From NCBI GenBank assembly GCA_029981435.1, contig JARRBB010000014.1, forward strand, positions 1 through 34,218: 34,218 nucleotides of DNA. Direction: 5' to 3'. A model generated the notes under the pieces. The model saw nothing but the letters and a program-made list of their open reading frames with translations, was not told where the DNA came from and made no database searches. The translations under genes were made by a program, and so were the position numbers. Positions 10,099 to 18,684 of this stretch are shown piece by piece (the stretch's first letter is position 1; each line of letters begins with the position of its first letter). The DNA is from Thermotogaceae bacterium (GTDB taxonomy: Bacteria > Thermotogota > Thermotogae > B21-G9 > HyVt-16).

Positions 10099-10435
10099 CT
10101 ATTTCCTCCTCGATCTTCTTTACATCCATTGTGTTCTGTTTGACGGTTAACAGCATTATGTAAACAAGAGAAAAAGTCAAAATTGCAAAACCTATGACTA
10201 TGGAGGTTATTATAACAGCTTGCGGAACAGGATCAGCTATGTTTTCAACGAAATTAGATGAATTATCGATTATTGGTGCCATTTTTCCACTTCTATACGA
10301 AAGTGAAACAAAAAAGGTTATAACACCTGTGTTCATAACTCCTAAGGACAGCATCTTCAAGATCAGACTCTTTTTGAAAACAGTCCCTAAAAATCCAATA
10401 AAAAACACTATTATCGAACAAACAAGTATTACCAT
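10088..10435 (-). CDS. mrpC: Mrp antiporter subunit C-like (NuoK-like)
   Basis: DPVPQAVIITSIVIGFA motif, three TM helices, operon position. Confidence 0.85.
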   Translation of the reverse strand: MVILVCSIIVFFIGFLGTVFKKSLILKMLSLGVMNTGVITFFVSLSYRSGKMAPIIDNSSNFVENIADPVPQAVIITSIVIGFAILTFSLVYIMLLTVKQNTMDVKKIEEEIDED

Positions 10436-11127
10436 TAAACAACCCCTCTGTGTTTGATAAAGTAAAATGTGATACTCCAGGAACCAAACATAACTTTCAG
10501 AAATATCAATAAATCAAAAAGAGGTATAAAACCCGCACTGAATATTTTACCGGTCTCACCCAGAGGAAGGAAGTTTTGAAAACTTTTTTTCCCCATAAGT
10601 ACAGGAAAAATTACTATAAGTACTACCACCAAGAGTGTTATTTTTTCATAATTCGAAATCTTCGAAATTTTAAAAGATTTTTCTATCTCATCTATGGTTT
10701 TTGTCAGTGAAACCAGCATCATACCGGTACCTGCAACTATTCCAGCCACGAATCCGCCGCCAGGACTCAAATGTCCAACAATAGCTATGTACACGGCTGA
10801 CAGAATTGACAGTGCAAAAGCGAACCTGGCATAAAAAGTCATCACAGGATCGCTGAAAGGTGTATGTTTTTCCAGTGAAGGAACGCTGTTGAGAAAGAAC
10901 ACCACACCGTAAACTGAAAGCGTGAAAACGAATACCTCAAACATGGTATCGTAGAGTCTGTAATTGAGATAGTATGCGGTCACAGCGTTGGGAGAATTAG
11001 TTTCTTCGATTATCTTTTTGAACTCTTCAAAAGGTATTCTGAACTCAGGGATATCCAACAGAGAAAAAACTGTTATCAGACACGTCAGAAAAGTTAATAT
11101 AACGATAATGAGGTTTTTGAAATTCAA
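10435..11127 (-). CDS. mrpB: MbhE-like (MrpA C-terminal end) + MnhB/MrpB fusion subunit
   Basis: NYRLYDTMFEVFVFTLSVYGVV (MrpA C-tail-like), then GHLSPGGGFVAGIVAGTGMML (MnhB); TTG start with AGGAGG SD. Confidence 0.8.
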   Translation of the reverse strand: MNFKNLIIVILTFLTCLITVFSLLDIPEFRIPFEEFKKIIEETNSPNAVTAYYLNYRLYDTMFEVFVFTLSVYGVVFFLNSVPSLEKHTPFSDPVMTFYARFAFALSILSAVYIAIVGHLSPGGGFVAGIVAGTGMMLVSLTKTIDEIEKSFKISKISNYEKITLLVVVLIVIFPVLMGKKSFQNFLPLGETGKIFSAGFIPLFDLLIFLKVMFGSWSITFYFIKHRGVV

Positions 11128-11822
11128 CCGAGATTCCTCCTGATGATATCATCAAATTTCTTTCTATCAATGTTTTGAAGAAAATCTCTCAATGCTTCAC
11201 CAATGTCTTCAGATTCCTTTGAAACCAAAAATATGTATTTTGTGATTTCTCTCGTATCCTGTTCTATATCACTGGATGTTATACTCCCACTCATTATCAT
11301 GTTTTTTATTCTAACAAGATCGAGTTTTTCACCTTCTTTTGTCTGAAATATATTAGTATCAAGATAGGGTATGCTAATAAAATCTGCCCTGTCTGCAGAT
11401 TCTTTTTCAGTGATTCCTCCACATATAATATCAAATTCTGTGAGTCTTTCTTTATCGTCCAAAGAATCTATTCTATGCATCTCAATGGTCATAGAAACAT
11501 CTTCAGAAAACAGCTTCAAAATTTCATATTCAACACCCTCATAACCCTGTGAAGATTCTTCAGCAAGACCGGGCACGTTAAGGTAGCCGATCTTTAATTT
11601 CCCAGAATGTTTCAGGGCGACTATATAAACAAAAGTTGTAAAAACTGCACCTATAGAAGCTTCTGCCATCGCAACATCTGGCGCACCGACAAAAAAATAT
11701 GTTATGGCCGCACTTGCACCAAATGCCCCAGAGATTATAATAGCTTTTAATGGCTTGTTCTGTAATACGACAAGCAATGCCAGTAAAATAAGAATAATTC
11801 CAAGTGAAATTTCCAGGATCAT
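11124..11822 (-). CDS. DUF4040 (MrpA'/MbhD-like) membrane domain fused to a shortened family-3 solute-binding domain
   Basis: aa 1-70 KAIIISGAFGASAAITYFFVGAPDVAMAEASIGA (DUF4040); aa 75-232 KLKIGYLN...GYEGVEYEILKLF...FDIICGGITEKESADRADFISIPYLDTNIF...KYIFLVSKESEDIGEALRDFLQ (SBP_bac_3-like). Confidence 0.8.
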   Translation of the reverse strand: MILEISLGIILILLALLVVLQNKPLKAIIISGAFGASAAITYFFVGAPDVAMAEASIGAVFTTFVYIVALKHSGKLKIGYLNVPGLAEESSQGYEGVEYEILKLFSEDVSMTIEMHRIDSLDDKERLTEFDIICGGITEKESADRADFISIPYLDTNIFQTKEGEKLDLVRIKNMIMSGSITSSDIEQDTREITKYIFLVSKESEDIGEALRDFLQNIDRKKFDDIIRRNLG

Positions 11823-12091
11823 TTTTTTCTACTCCTTAAAAAGAATGCTCGGGCCATCACATGAGTATTCATTGGAGCTGTTATCAAAAAAACGATCAAC
11901 AGCAGAATCATTTTTAGAGAATACCTTGAAATGAACAGCATACCTATCAAAAAGAACAAGATACCGATCGTATCTGATATGGAAAGTATATGAAGTTTCT
12001 CCATGAAATCTTTCTTGTAAAACAACCCCATCGTGCCTGCTAAAACAAGTATACTTCCTATCAGGATGAAAATCCTGCCTATAACGCTCAG
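11819..12091 (-). CDS. mrpG: Mrp antiporter subunit G (MnhG), probable CTG start overlapping the mrpF stop
   Basis: SVIGRIFILIGSILVLAGTMGLFYKKDFMEKLHILSISDTIG; aAGGAGGaatttgggCTGA; the ORF-track extension to 12265 is the off-frame shadow of mrpF. Confidence 0.75.
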   Translation of the reverse strand: MSVIGRIFILIGSILVLAGTMGLFYKKDFMEKLHILSISDTIGILFFLIGMLFISRYSLKMILLLIVFLITAPMNTHVMARAFFLRSRKK

Positions 12092-12345
12092 CCCAAATTC
12101 CTCCTTCCCATAAAGTAAGACACTATAACAACGCTGCCGGTACTTAAAAGGGTGTAAATCAAAGACAGGTCGAGCGCCCAGTCTTTCTGTAATAGCACTC
12201 CAAGAATGATCATCAACAAGGTTATTTTCGATGAAAATGAAGAATAGCCAATAAGCGTATTCCAAGGAGAACCTTTTATGAGCCGTAAAATCGATATGAA
12301 TATTGCTGATATGAGTAATATAATTGCGAACTCAATCATCTTCAA
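12088..12345 (-). CDS. mrpF: Mrp antiporter subunit F
   Basis: small three-TM protein in Mrp order E-F-G; GPTxxD-like region replaced by GSPWNTLIGYSSFSSK; start TTG 12345 or ATG 12339. Confidence 0.75.
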   Translation of the reverse strand: MKMIEFAIILLISAIFISILRLIKGSPWNTLIGYSSFSSKITLLMIILGVLLQKDWALDLSLIYTLLSTGSVVIVSYFMGRRNLG

Positions 12346-12718
12346 AAAACACCTCGTGTATGAAGAGAGTTTCGTCTAAAAAATCAAAGGCTATCGTTTT
12401 TGGGGTAAGTGTTATACTAAGCATCATAATCGCCAGGTCATTCTCATAGATTTTATCTACATTTAAATCAACAATCCTTCGGACAATTCTTTTTCTCTTG
12501 AGGATGTTGAACAACAATTCGAAGGCTTCCAGAATACTCTGTGGAATTTTTAGAAAATACGAATAAAAAAAAGAAAAGGGTAGTATGATGGAATCATTTG
12601 CTATGAGAAAAGATAGAGCTATTGAAACGAAGATACCGATCAAAAACGATTCAGCACTACTCGAAGATATTACAATCCAACTCAGCATCAGAAAAATAAA
12701 CAGTGAAAATCTTTTCAT
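12332..12718 (-). CDS. mrpE: Mrp antiporter subunit E
   Basis: FLIGIFVSIALSFLI ... VRRIVDLNVDKIYENDLAIMMLSITLTPKTIAFDF; ATG at 12718 with GGAGG SD. Confidence 0.82.
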   Translation of the reverse strand: MKRFSLFIFLMLSWIVISSSSAESFLIGIFVSIALSFLIANDSIILPFSFFYSYFLKIPQSILEAFELLFNILKRKRIVRRIVDLNVDKIYENDLAIMMLSITLTPKTIAFDFLDETLFIHEVFFEDD

Positions 12719-12730
12719 ACAAACCTCCAT

Positions 12731-14104
12731 TCAATCGTTGGTCATTGATTGTTTTTTACGTGCTTTCATCTCATAAAGTTCTCTATCTGCATTTAAAACA
12801 GCCTTATCGAAATGCTTTTTTGAGGGAAGAAAAGACATTCCATATGAAAAGGATATCGGTAACAAAACATTCGATTCTCTAACAAAAAAGCCTGTTTTTC
12901 CTATTTTTTCTTCAATGTTATGCATCTTTTCTATTGCATTTGATAAGGTACAGTTCTCCATAACAATTAGAAATTCATCGCCACCGAACCTTATTATTTT
13001 ATCAGATATTCTCAGCATTCTTCTCAACTCTTTCACAAAGAAGCGAAGGAACTCATCACCAGTTTTATGACCGTAAGTATCGTTCACCTTTTTTAACCCG
13101 TCTATATCAACAATCACGAGGACATTACCATTTGGATTTTCCTCTATTTCCACCAAGATTTTGTCTATTCCTGTACGGGAATAAGTGTTGGTCAATGGAT
13201 CTTTGTCATAGATCTGTCGAAGCTGCTGATACATTTCGTATTTTTCTATCAAAGAGGCTATGAAGATTCTCATGGATTCGAGCATATCACCATATATGCC
13301 TTTTACTCTCGGAATTCCCTGTTCAAAATCCACATAAAAAAACACTTCGTTCTTTTTTGCAGGGATAACTATAGTGGATTTGATTCTGAAATCTTGAATT
13401 TTTAAAAGTTGTTGAAGAATTTTGTCAGGAAGTCTATCAGATCTTTGATTTATTTTCTTTATCAACTTCACTTTTGTTAATCGAGCATCAGGAAACTCAT
13501 TCAACTCTATTTGTATGTCTTTCAATTTTTCAAAATCATATCCCAGAGCCGCTTTGAATACATAGTGATTTCCTTCTTTAACTAAGACACTTCCTTTTTT
13601 AGCATTTGGAATAGAGTGTATCAATGATTCGAGTAACTTTTCCAGAAAATCTTTTAAGTTGGCGTCCAGATTCACTTCTTTGTACGAGTTTATAAAGGCT
13701 TTTAGAATAAGTTTTTGTTTATAGGAACTCAACAAAGATAGTATGAACCCGGTTATCAAAAAAACTCCACCAGAAACAAACATAACGTTGTGGAGTTGAT
13801 TGTGGCTTTCAAAGGGATCAAGATATGTTGAAAAATTTGACGTTAAATCCACAAAAGCGCCGGTCGCAACAACAATAGCACCAATTTTCACAAACAAAGA
13901 ATAGGATTCTTTTGGAAGATATACAGTCATAAAGGAATATAAGAACACAAAGATCTCAAAAGCAAAAACGTTAGTCAAATTTATAAAAATGTTTTCTCTT
14001 ACCACATCCGTTCTTGCGAGTAGAAAAAATATCCAGTATGCAGCACTTATAACGGCAAAATATCCAAGCAGTTTAGGAAAATTGCTATCCTTTTTTATTT
14101 TTAT
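12731..14104 (-). CDS. membrane-anchored diguanylate cyclase (GGDEF) with GAF-like region; probable ATA start at 14104
   Basis: RISDKIIRFGGDEF (I-site RxxD + GGDEF); open frame upstream of GTG 14005 encodes KDSNFPKLLGYFAVISAAYWIFFLLARTD (TM helix) back to an in-frame TAA; AAGGGAGGGA SD before ATA. Confidence 0.82.
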   Translation of the reverse strand: MKIKKDSNFPKLLGYFAVISAAYWIFFLLARTDVVRENIFINLTNVFAFEIFVFLYSFMTVYLPKESYSLFVKIGAIVVATGAFVDLTSNFSTYLDPFESHNQLHNVMFVSGGVFLITGFILSLLSSYKQKLILKAFINSYKEVNLDANLKDFLEKLLESLIHSIPNAKKGSVLVKEGNHYVFKAALGYDFEKLKDIQIELNEFPDARLTKVKLIKKINQRSDRLPDKILQQLLKIQDFRIKSTIVIPAKKNEVFFYVDFEQGIPRVKGIYGDMLESMRIFIASLIEKYEMYQQLRQIYDKDPLTNTYSRTGIDKILVEIEENPNGNVLVIVDIDGLKKVNDTYGHKTGDEFLRFFVKELRRMLRISDKIIRFGGDEFLIVMENCTLSNAIEKMHNIEEKIGKTGFFVRESNVLLPISFSYGMSFLPSKKHFDKAVLNADRELYEMKARKKQSMTND

Positions 14105-14121
14105 CTTTTATCCCTCCCTTA

Positions 14122-15330
14122 CTATCCCCCCTTGCTCAGCTGTATATCTATTCTGTTGATCAGTTTGTTTATAACACCGGTTTTTATTTCCAAGTCCTGT
14201 CCATGCCTTTCCACTATTGAATAGCCGAGTTCCGCTTTTCGGTAAAAACCTCTTTTCTTTTCATTATCAGCTCTTTGAACAGAAGGCTTCCAACTTCCGC
14301 AGTTTGAATAGAAGCAGTATCTGTCCTTAACCTTTAAAACTCGCATATTCAGATTGTGGGTGTGTCCAAAAAACAGGCCGTTCAAACTCGTGTAATCTAT
14401 CTCAGGAACATGTTCCATATACCCTGTTAGATCTTTTTCTTTCAGCTGTCTTTTACCACTCAAAATTTTTTTTGAATAAGTGAAAAGATAATCGGTTTTT
14501 CTTACACTTCTAAGTTTCGAAATAAGCCTCACTAATAATTCTCCAAGTTTCATACCACCGATTCTGTTGATGAATATCTTTGAGAGCCAGTGTGTTTTAG
14601 GGAAATTCGATTTCATCCACCACTTTGCTTCTGCGGTTTTGAACATCTCAAGGAAAGTCTTTGTCCAGAATTCCAGTATGTTCACTCCGATATCGTATGC
14701 TTCCATTATATGTTCAAACCACTGGAAAACCTCAAAAAAAGGTTTTACATTGTCATATTCTTTCAAAATCTTTGGGGCATCTTCAAAATGCTTGTCGAAA
14801 TTTATCATCATGTATCTCGTCAAATAATCTCCAAGTGGAGGTATAAGATGCCCCGATTTTCTATCCACACTGAATTTGTTTATTACATCGAACTGGTTAC
14901 CATGGATCGCGAGGAGTCCCCAGTCTCTGTTGTAGTATATGGGTACTATATCAATGTTTTCAAAAAATTCCTGAATCTTTTCTTTCAATTTTGCGTTTTT
15001 AATCATATAATAGTCGTGGTTTCCGACTACATACGTAATTTTATGCTTTTTCGAGAAATTTCTCAAAGCATTCATGGCCTTGGTATGTTTTTTTACTATC
15101 AAATCGAAAGTTTCGATCGGAAAATTAGCAAGTAATTCCTCAAAGCTCACCAGTCCCATTTCTCTGACAGGGATACTTTCAAGCAGTTCAAATCCATCGC
15201 CTATTATTATCAGTTCTACGTTTCTTTCATAATTCAATTCCGACAGAAGCTTTTCCAGCTCGTCGTCGAAAACAAAATCATCTTTTGCGGAACCATCTCC
15301 TATGTGTAAATCGCTTATAAATATTTTTAT
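14122..15330 (-). CDS. calcineurin-like metallophosphoesterase; N-terminus extends beyond track ORF (ATA start or frameshift)
   Basis: upstream in-frame IKIFISDLHIGDGSAKDDFVFDDELEKLLSEL supplies metal motif I (DxH); then IIGDGFEL, VVGNHDYY, AIHGNQFD, FFGHTHNLN. Confidence 0.85.
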   Translation of the reverse strand: MKIFISDLHIGDGSAKDDFVFDDELEKLLSELNYERNVELIIIGDGFELLESIPVREMGLVSFEELLANFPIETFDLIVKKHTKAMNALRNFSKKHKITYVVGNHDYYMIKNAKLKEKIQEFFENIDIVPIYYNRDWGLLAIHGNQFDVINKFSVDRKSGHLIPPLGDYLTRYMMINFDKHFEDAPKILKEYDNVKPFFEVFQWFEHIMEAYDIGVNILEFWTKTFLEMFKTAEAKWWMKSNFPKTHWLSKIFINRIGGMKLGELLVRLISKLRSVRKTDYLFTYSKKILSGKRQLKEKDLTGYMEHVPEIDYTSLNGLFFGHTHNLNMRVLKVKDRYCFYSNCGSWKPSVQRADNEKKRGFYRKAELGYSIVERHGQDLEIKTGVINKLINRIDIQLSKGG

Positions 15331-15371
15331 ATTTCATACCCCCCGTTACTTTCTTCAGATTTATTATAACA

Positions 15372-17183
15372 TCAACCTACCACGACTGTATTTTTACCGC
15401 TCTGTTTCGCCTGGTACATCAATTCATCGACTCTCTTTAGAATGTTTTCGATGGTATCATTTTCTTTTACCACAGTCGCTCCGATAGAGATAGTGACCTT
15501 CAAACTCTGGTTTTCGCAATTGACCAGAGTAGATTCAACTGTTTTTCTTAACCTTTCGGCACTTATGGCGATTGCATCTTCATCCACATCATCAACTATC
15601 ACCAGAAACTCTTCACCACCCCATCTTCCAAAAATATCGTTGGCTCTGAACACTTTTTTCAGGATCTTACCTGTCGTTATTAAAACCATGTCTCCGCAAT
15701 CGTGACCATATACATCATTGAATTTTTTAAAATTGTCTATATCAAAGAAAATGAGTCCAAATCTCTTGTTAGAACTTTTAAAATCTTTAAAGAAACTTTT
15801 CAATTTCAATTCCAAATATCTTCTGTTCGGTACTTTTGTTAACTGATCAAACATCGCCATTTTTAGAAGTTCCTGATCAACATCGATTTTACGAGTTTTT
15901 CTGCTTTCCTTCATGTCGAGAACATGTTCTATTTTTTCATCTATCAACTGGACAATGTCACTCAAAAAGTTCTCTGCTTCTTTGCTTACTTTTTCATTAT
16001 TCTCATAAACAGTTACTACAGCACCGATCAATTTATCTTTCACATAAATAGGAGCGATACCTACAATGCTCTTTTCATTTATGTCAAGGGTTTTAGACAA
16101 TTCGGTGTAATTTTTTAGTTGTTTGAGTTCGAAATATATTGCAGTATTATCTGTGCAGAACTCTAAAAGGTTCGATGAAAGCTTTGAAAATTCGAAAGGA
16201 GAGTTTTTTCTGATATCGAAACTTCCAAGGATTTCAAGATCCGTGCTGTTTGAAAGACCGATGAAGGTGACTTTACTATCCAGATAAACGGTTAGATTTT
16301 TACAAAAATCGTTCCAGTCTGATTTTTCAGAAGCTATATTCTTTATTAGATTGTTCAATGCTTTGAACTTGTAATACACTGATCTGTACTCTCTTTCATT
16401 GGTTTTTTCAATGAAACTATGATGTTTTTTCATTACGTTGAACACGATCAGCTCACTAAACAATACCGCAGACAGAAAAATAGTGGCAAAAACGATGAAA
16501 TATTTATCAAAACCTTCTAAAAGAAAATCGTCTTTTAAATCGATTTTCATGTATTCGTCCACAGATGACAGATAATAAGCATAGCCGTATCTTGAAGCTT
16601 TGGGGCGGGAGCTATAAAAACCAAAGTCAGTATAGTAATACAGATCTTTCATGAAATAGGTTACCAGATTGGAGATATCGAACAAAGAAATGATCATAAT
16701 TTGAGCTTTCTCGAATTTTTTTTGAATACTACAAACCATCAAAGTTATATTGTTGTCCTTAAAAATATTAGCTTTTTCAGGAAAATTCTCTTTAGTCTCA
16801 TTGAATCTTTTTTTCAAAAAGGATGTTTCTCCCACTTCTAATATCACTTTATCCTGATACGTGAAAATCATCCCAACAAGGTTGTTGAAAATCGACGAGT
16901 TATCGGAGATTTTCAACACAATATTTCTTTTGAACCCCTCTGAAGATATTTTTCCAGAAAGGTAATCTTCTATGTGCTTTTCTATATCGGCTGAGTTAAA
17001 AATATTTTCAAGGGATGTAAAAATCTGATTCAATGATTTATCGAGAGATTCTGAAATTGTTTTGAGTTCTCTTTCAACACCGGTGAATTTTTGATTCATA
17101 TACATGTGCTTTGCAATAAACCAGAAAATTATCGTAGTTACTAAAATGAAAATCGAAGAATAAAAGACAATTCTGTATTTCAT
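15372..17183 (-). CDS. diguanylate cyclase with periplasmic sensor and GAF-like domain
   Basis: N-terminal TM + extracytoplasmic region + second TM; FRANDIFGRWGGEEFLVIVDD (I-site + GGEEF). Confidence 0.9.
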   Translation of the reverse strand: MKYRIVFYSSIFILVTTIIFWFIAKHMYMNQKFTGVERELKTISESLDKSLNQIFTSLENIFNSADIEKHIEDYLSGKISSEGFKRNIVLKISDNSSIFNNLVGMIFTYQDKVILEVGETSFLKKRFNETKENFPEKANIFKDNNITLMVCSIQKKFEKAQIMIISLFDISNLVTYFMKDLYYYTDFGFYSSRPKASRYGYAYYLSSVDEYMKIDLKDDFLLEGFDKYFIVFATIFLSAVLFSELIVFNVMKKHHSFIEKTNEREYRSVYYKFKALNNLIKNIASEKSDWNDFCKNLTVYLDSKVTFIGLSNSTDLEILGSFDIRKNSPFEFSKLSSNLLEFCTDNTAIYFELKQLKNYTELSKTLDINEKSIVGIAPIYVKDKLIGAVVTVYENNEKVSKEAENFLSDIVQLIDEKIEHVLDMKESRKTRKIDVDQELLKMAMFDQLTKVPNRRYLELKLKSFFKDFKSSNKRFGLIFFDIDNFKKFNDVYGHDCGDMVLITTGKILKKVFRANDIFGRWGGEEFLVIVDDVDEDAIAISAERLRKTVESTLVNCENQSLKVTISIGATVVKENDTIENILKRVDELMYQAKQSGKNTVVVG

Positions 17184-17219
17184 TCAAAAATCACTCCCGG
17201 ATTTGTCTGCATATATATT

Positions 17220-17248
17220 TTAACAATTTTTTTATTCGGTAGTATAAT
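17220..17248 (+). promoter_or_regulatory. sigma70-type promoter upstream of tldD
   Basis: TTAACA (17220-17225), 17-nt spacer, TATAAT (17243-17248). Confidence 0.65.
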
Positions 17249-17292
17249 CGAATTGATACTTTGATTTTAAGCGAAGTTTTCAGGAGGTGAAT

Positions 17293-18684
17293 ATGGTGCT
17301 TGAAAAAAAGCTTGTAGAAGATGTTCTGTACACTGTGATAAAAAACGGTGGAGACTTTGCAGAAGTCTTCGTTGAAAACAGATTTTCCACAAGAATGGAG
17401 ATGAAAGATGGAAAACTTGAAAAAGTTGCTTCTTCAAAGGAATTCGGTATAGGGATAAGGGGATTTCTTGGTACGAAAGCCGTTTATGCTTACACTAACG
17501 ACACATCCATTGATAACTTACTCGCAGTTGCAAAGAGAGTTGGACAGGCTCTTGGAGAAATTAAAGTGGAAGAGATCACCCTGAATCTGGAAAAGGTAGA
17601 TATTCCCAACAGACACGTCGTTTATCTCTATCCCCAAGATGTTTCAAAAGATATGAAAGTTGATATCATGAGAAAGGCGTACAGCTCGGCGAAGAATTTC
17701 TCGAACTTGATAACCCAGGTAGTCGTTCATTTCTGGGACTATGATCAGAAAATTCTTGTCGCCAACACTGAAGGAACTTTCGCTGAAGACAGAAGGGTCA
17801 GAACAAGATTGATGATACAGGCTGTTGCAGAAAGAAACGGTGAGATGGAAAGAGGTTTCTATGGCCCGGGAGCTGGAATGGGATTTGAATTTTTCGACAG
17901 AATAGACGTTGAGGAAGCTGGCCGAAGGGCAGCGAGAATAGCTGTGAGGATGGTGGAAGCCGAACCAGCTCCCGCAGGAAAAATGCCTGTCATAATTTCC
18001 AATGAGTTTGGTGGAGTCATCTTCCATGAAGCTGTGGGACACGCTCTTGAAGCTACTTCTGTGGCAAAGGGTGCATCGGTTTTTGCGGGAAAGCTTGGTG
18101 AAAAAGTCGCTGCTGAATGTGTTTCAGCTGTCGACGATGCAACAATTCCGAACGCCTGGGGCTCCGCCAACATAGACGACGAAGGAACCCCCACTCAGAG
18201 GACGGTTTTGATAGAGAATGGAATTTTGAAGGGTTATCTCATAGATAAACTCGGTGAAAGAAGAATGAATATGAAAAGTACAGGAAGTGGAAGGAGACAG
18301 AACTACAAATTTGCTCCAACTTCTCGTATGAGCAACACCTTCATTTTGAGAGGTGAATATTACCCGGAAGAAATAATCGCTGCCACTGATTATGGTCTCT
18401 ACGCAAAATCGATGGGTGGCGGCTCTGTAAATCCAGCGACGGGAGAATTCAACTTTGCTGTAAACGAAGGATACCTGATTGAAAAGGGAAAGATCACAAA
18501 GCCGGTTAAAGGTGCAACTTTGATTGGGAAGGGATATGAAATAATCCAGAAAATCGATATGGTTGGGAATGATCTTGATAGAGGTCAGGGAATGTGTGGG
18601 TCTTTCTCTGGAAGTGTTCCTGCGGATGTTGGTCAACCAACGATAAGGGTCAGCGAAATAATAGTTGGGGGGCGAAACAGATGA
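17293..18684 (+). CDS. tldD: TldD family metalloprotease
   Basis: HEAVGHALEATSVAKG (HExxxH) and RRQNYKFAPTSRMSNTFI; SD AGGAGG. Confidence 0.93.
   Translation: MVLEKKLVEDVLYTVIKNGGDFAEVFVENRFSTRMEMKDGKLEKVASSKEFGIGIRGFLGTKAVYAYTNDTSIDNLLAVAKRVGQALGEIKVEEITLNLEKVDIPNRHVVYLYPQDVSKDMKVDIMRKAYSSAKNFSNLITQVVVHFWDYDQKILVANTEGTFAEDRRVRTRLMIQAVAERNGEMERGFYGPGAGMGFEFFDRIDVEEAGRRAARIAVRMVEAEPAPAGKMPVIISNEFGGVIFHEAVGHALEATSVAKGASVFAGKLGEKVAAECVSAVDDATIPNAWGSANIDDEGTPTQRTVLIENGILKGYLIDKLGERRMNMKSTGSGRRQNYKFAPTSRMSNTFILRGEYYPEEIIAATDYGLYAKSMGGGSVNPATGEFNFAVNEGYLIEKGKITKPVKGATLIGKGYEIIQKIDMVGNDLDRGQGMCGSFSGSVPADVGQPTIRVSEIIVGGRNR

Noticed and set aside
12092-12265. N-terminal extension of mrpG in the ORF track
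   Set aside because: Overlaps the mrpF coding region in another frame and is not MnhG-like
18124-18636. 170-aa minus-strand ORF inside tldD
   Set aside because: Shadow ORF antisense to a well-conserved gene
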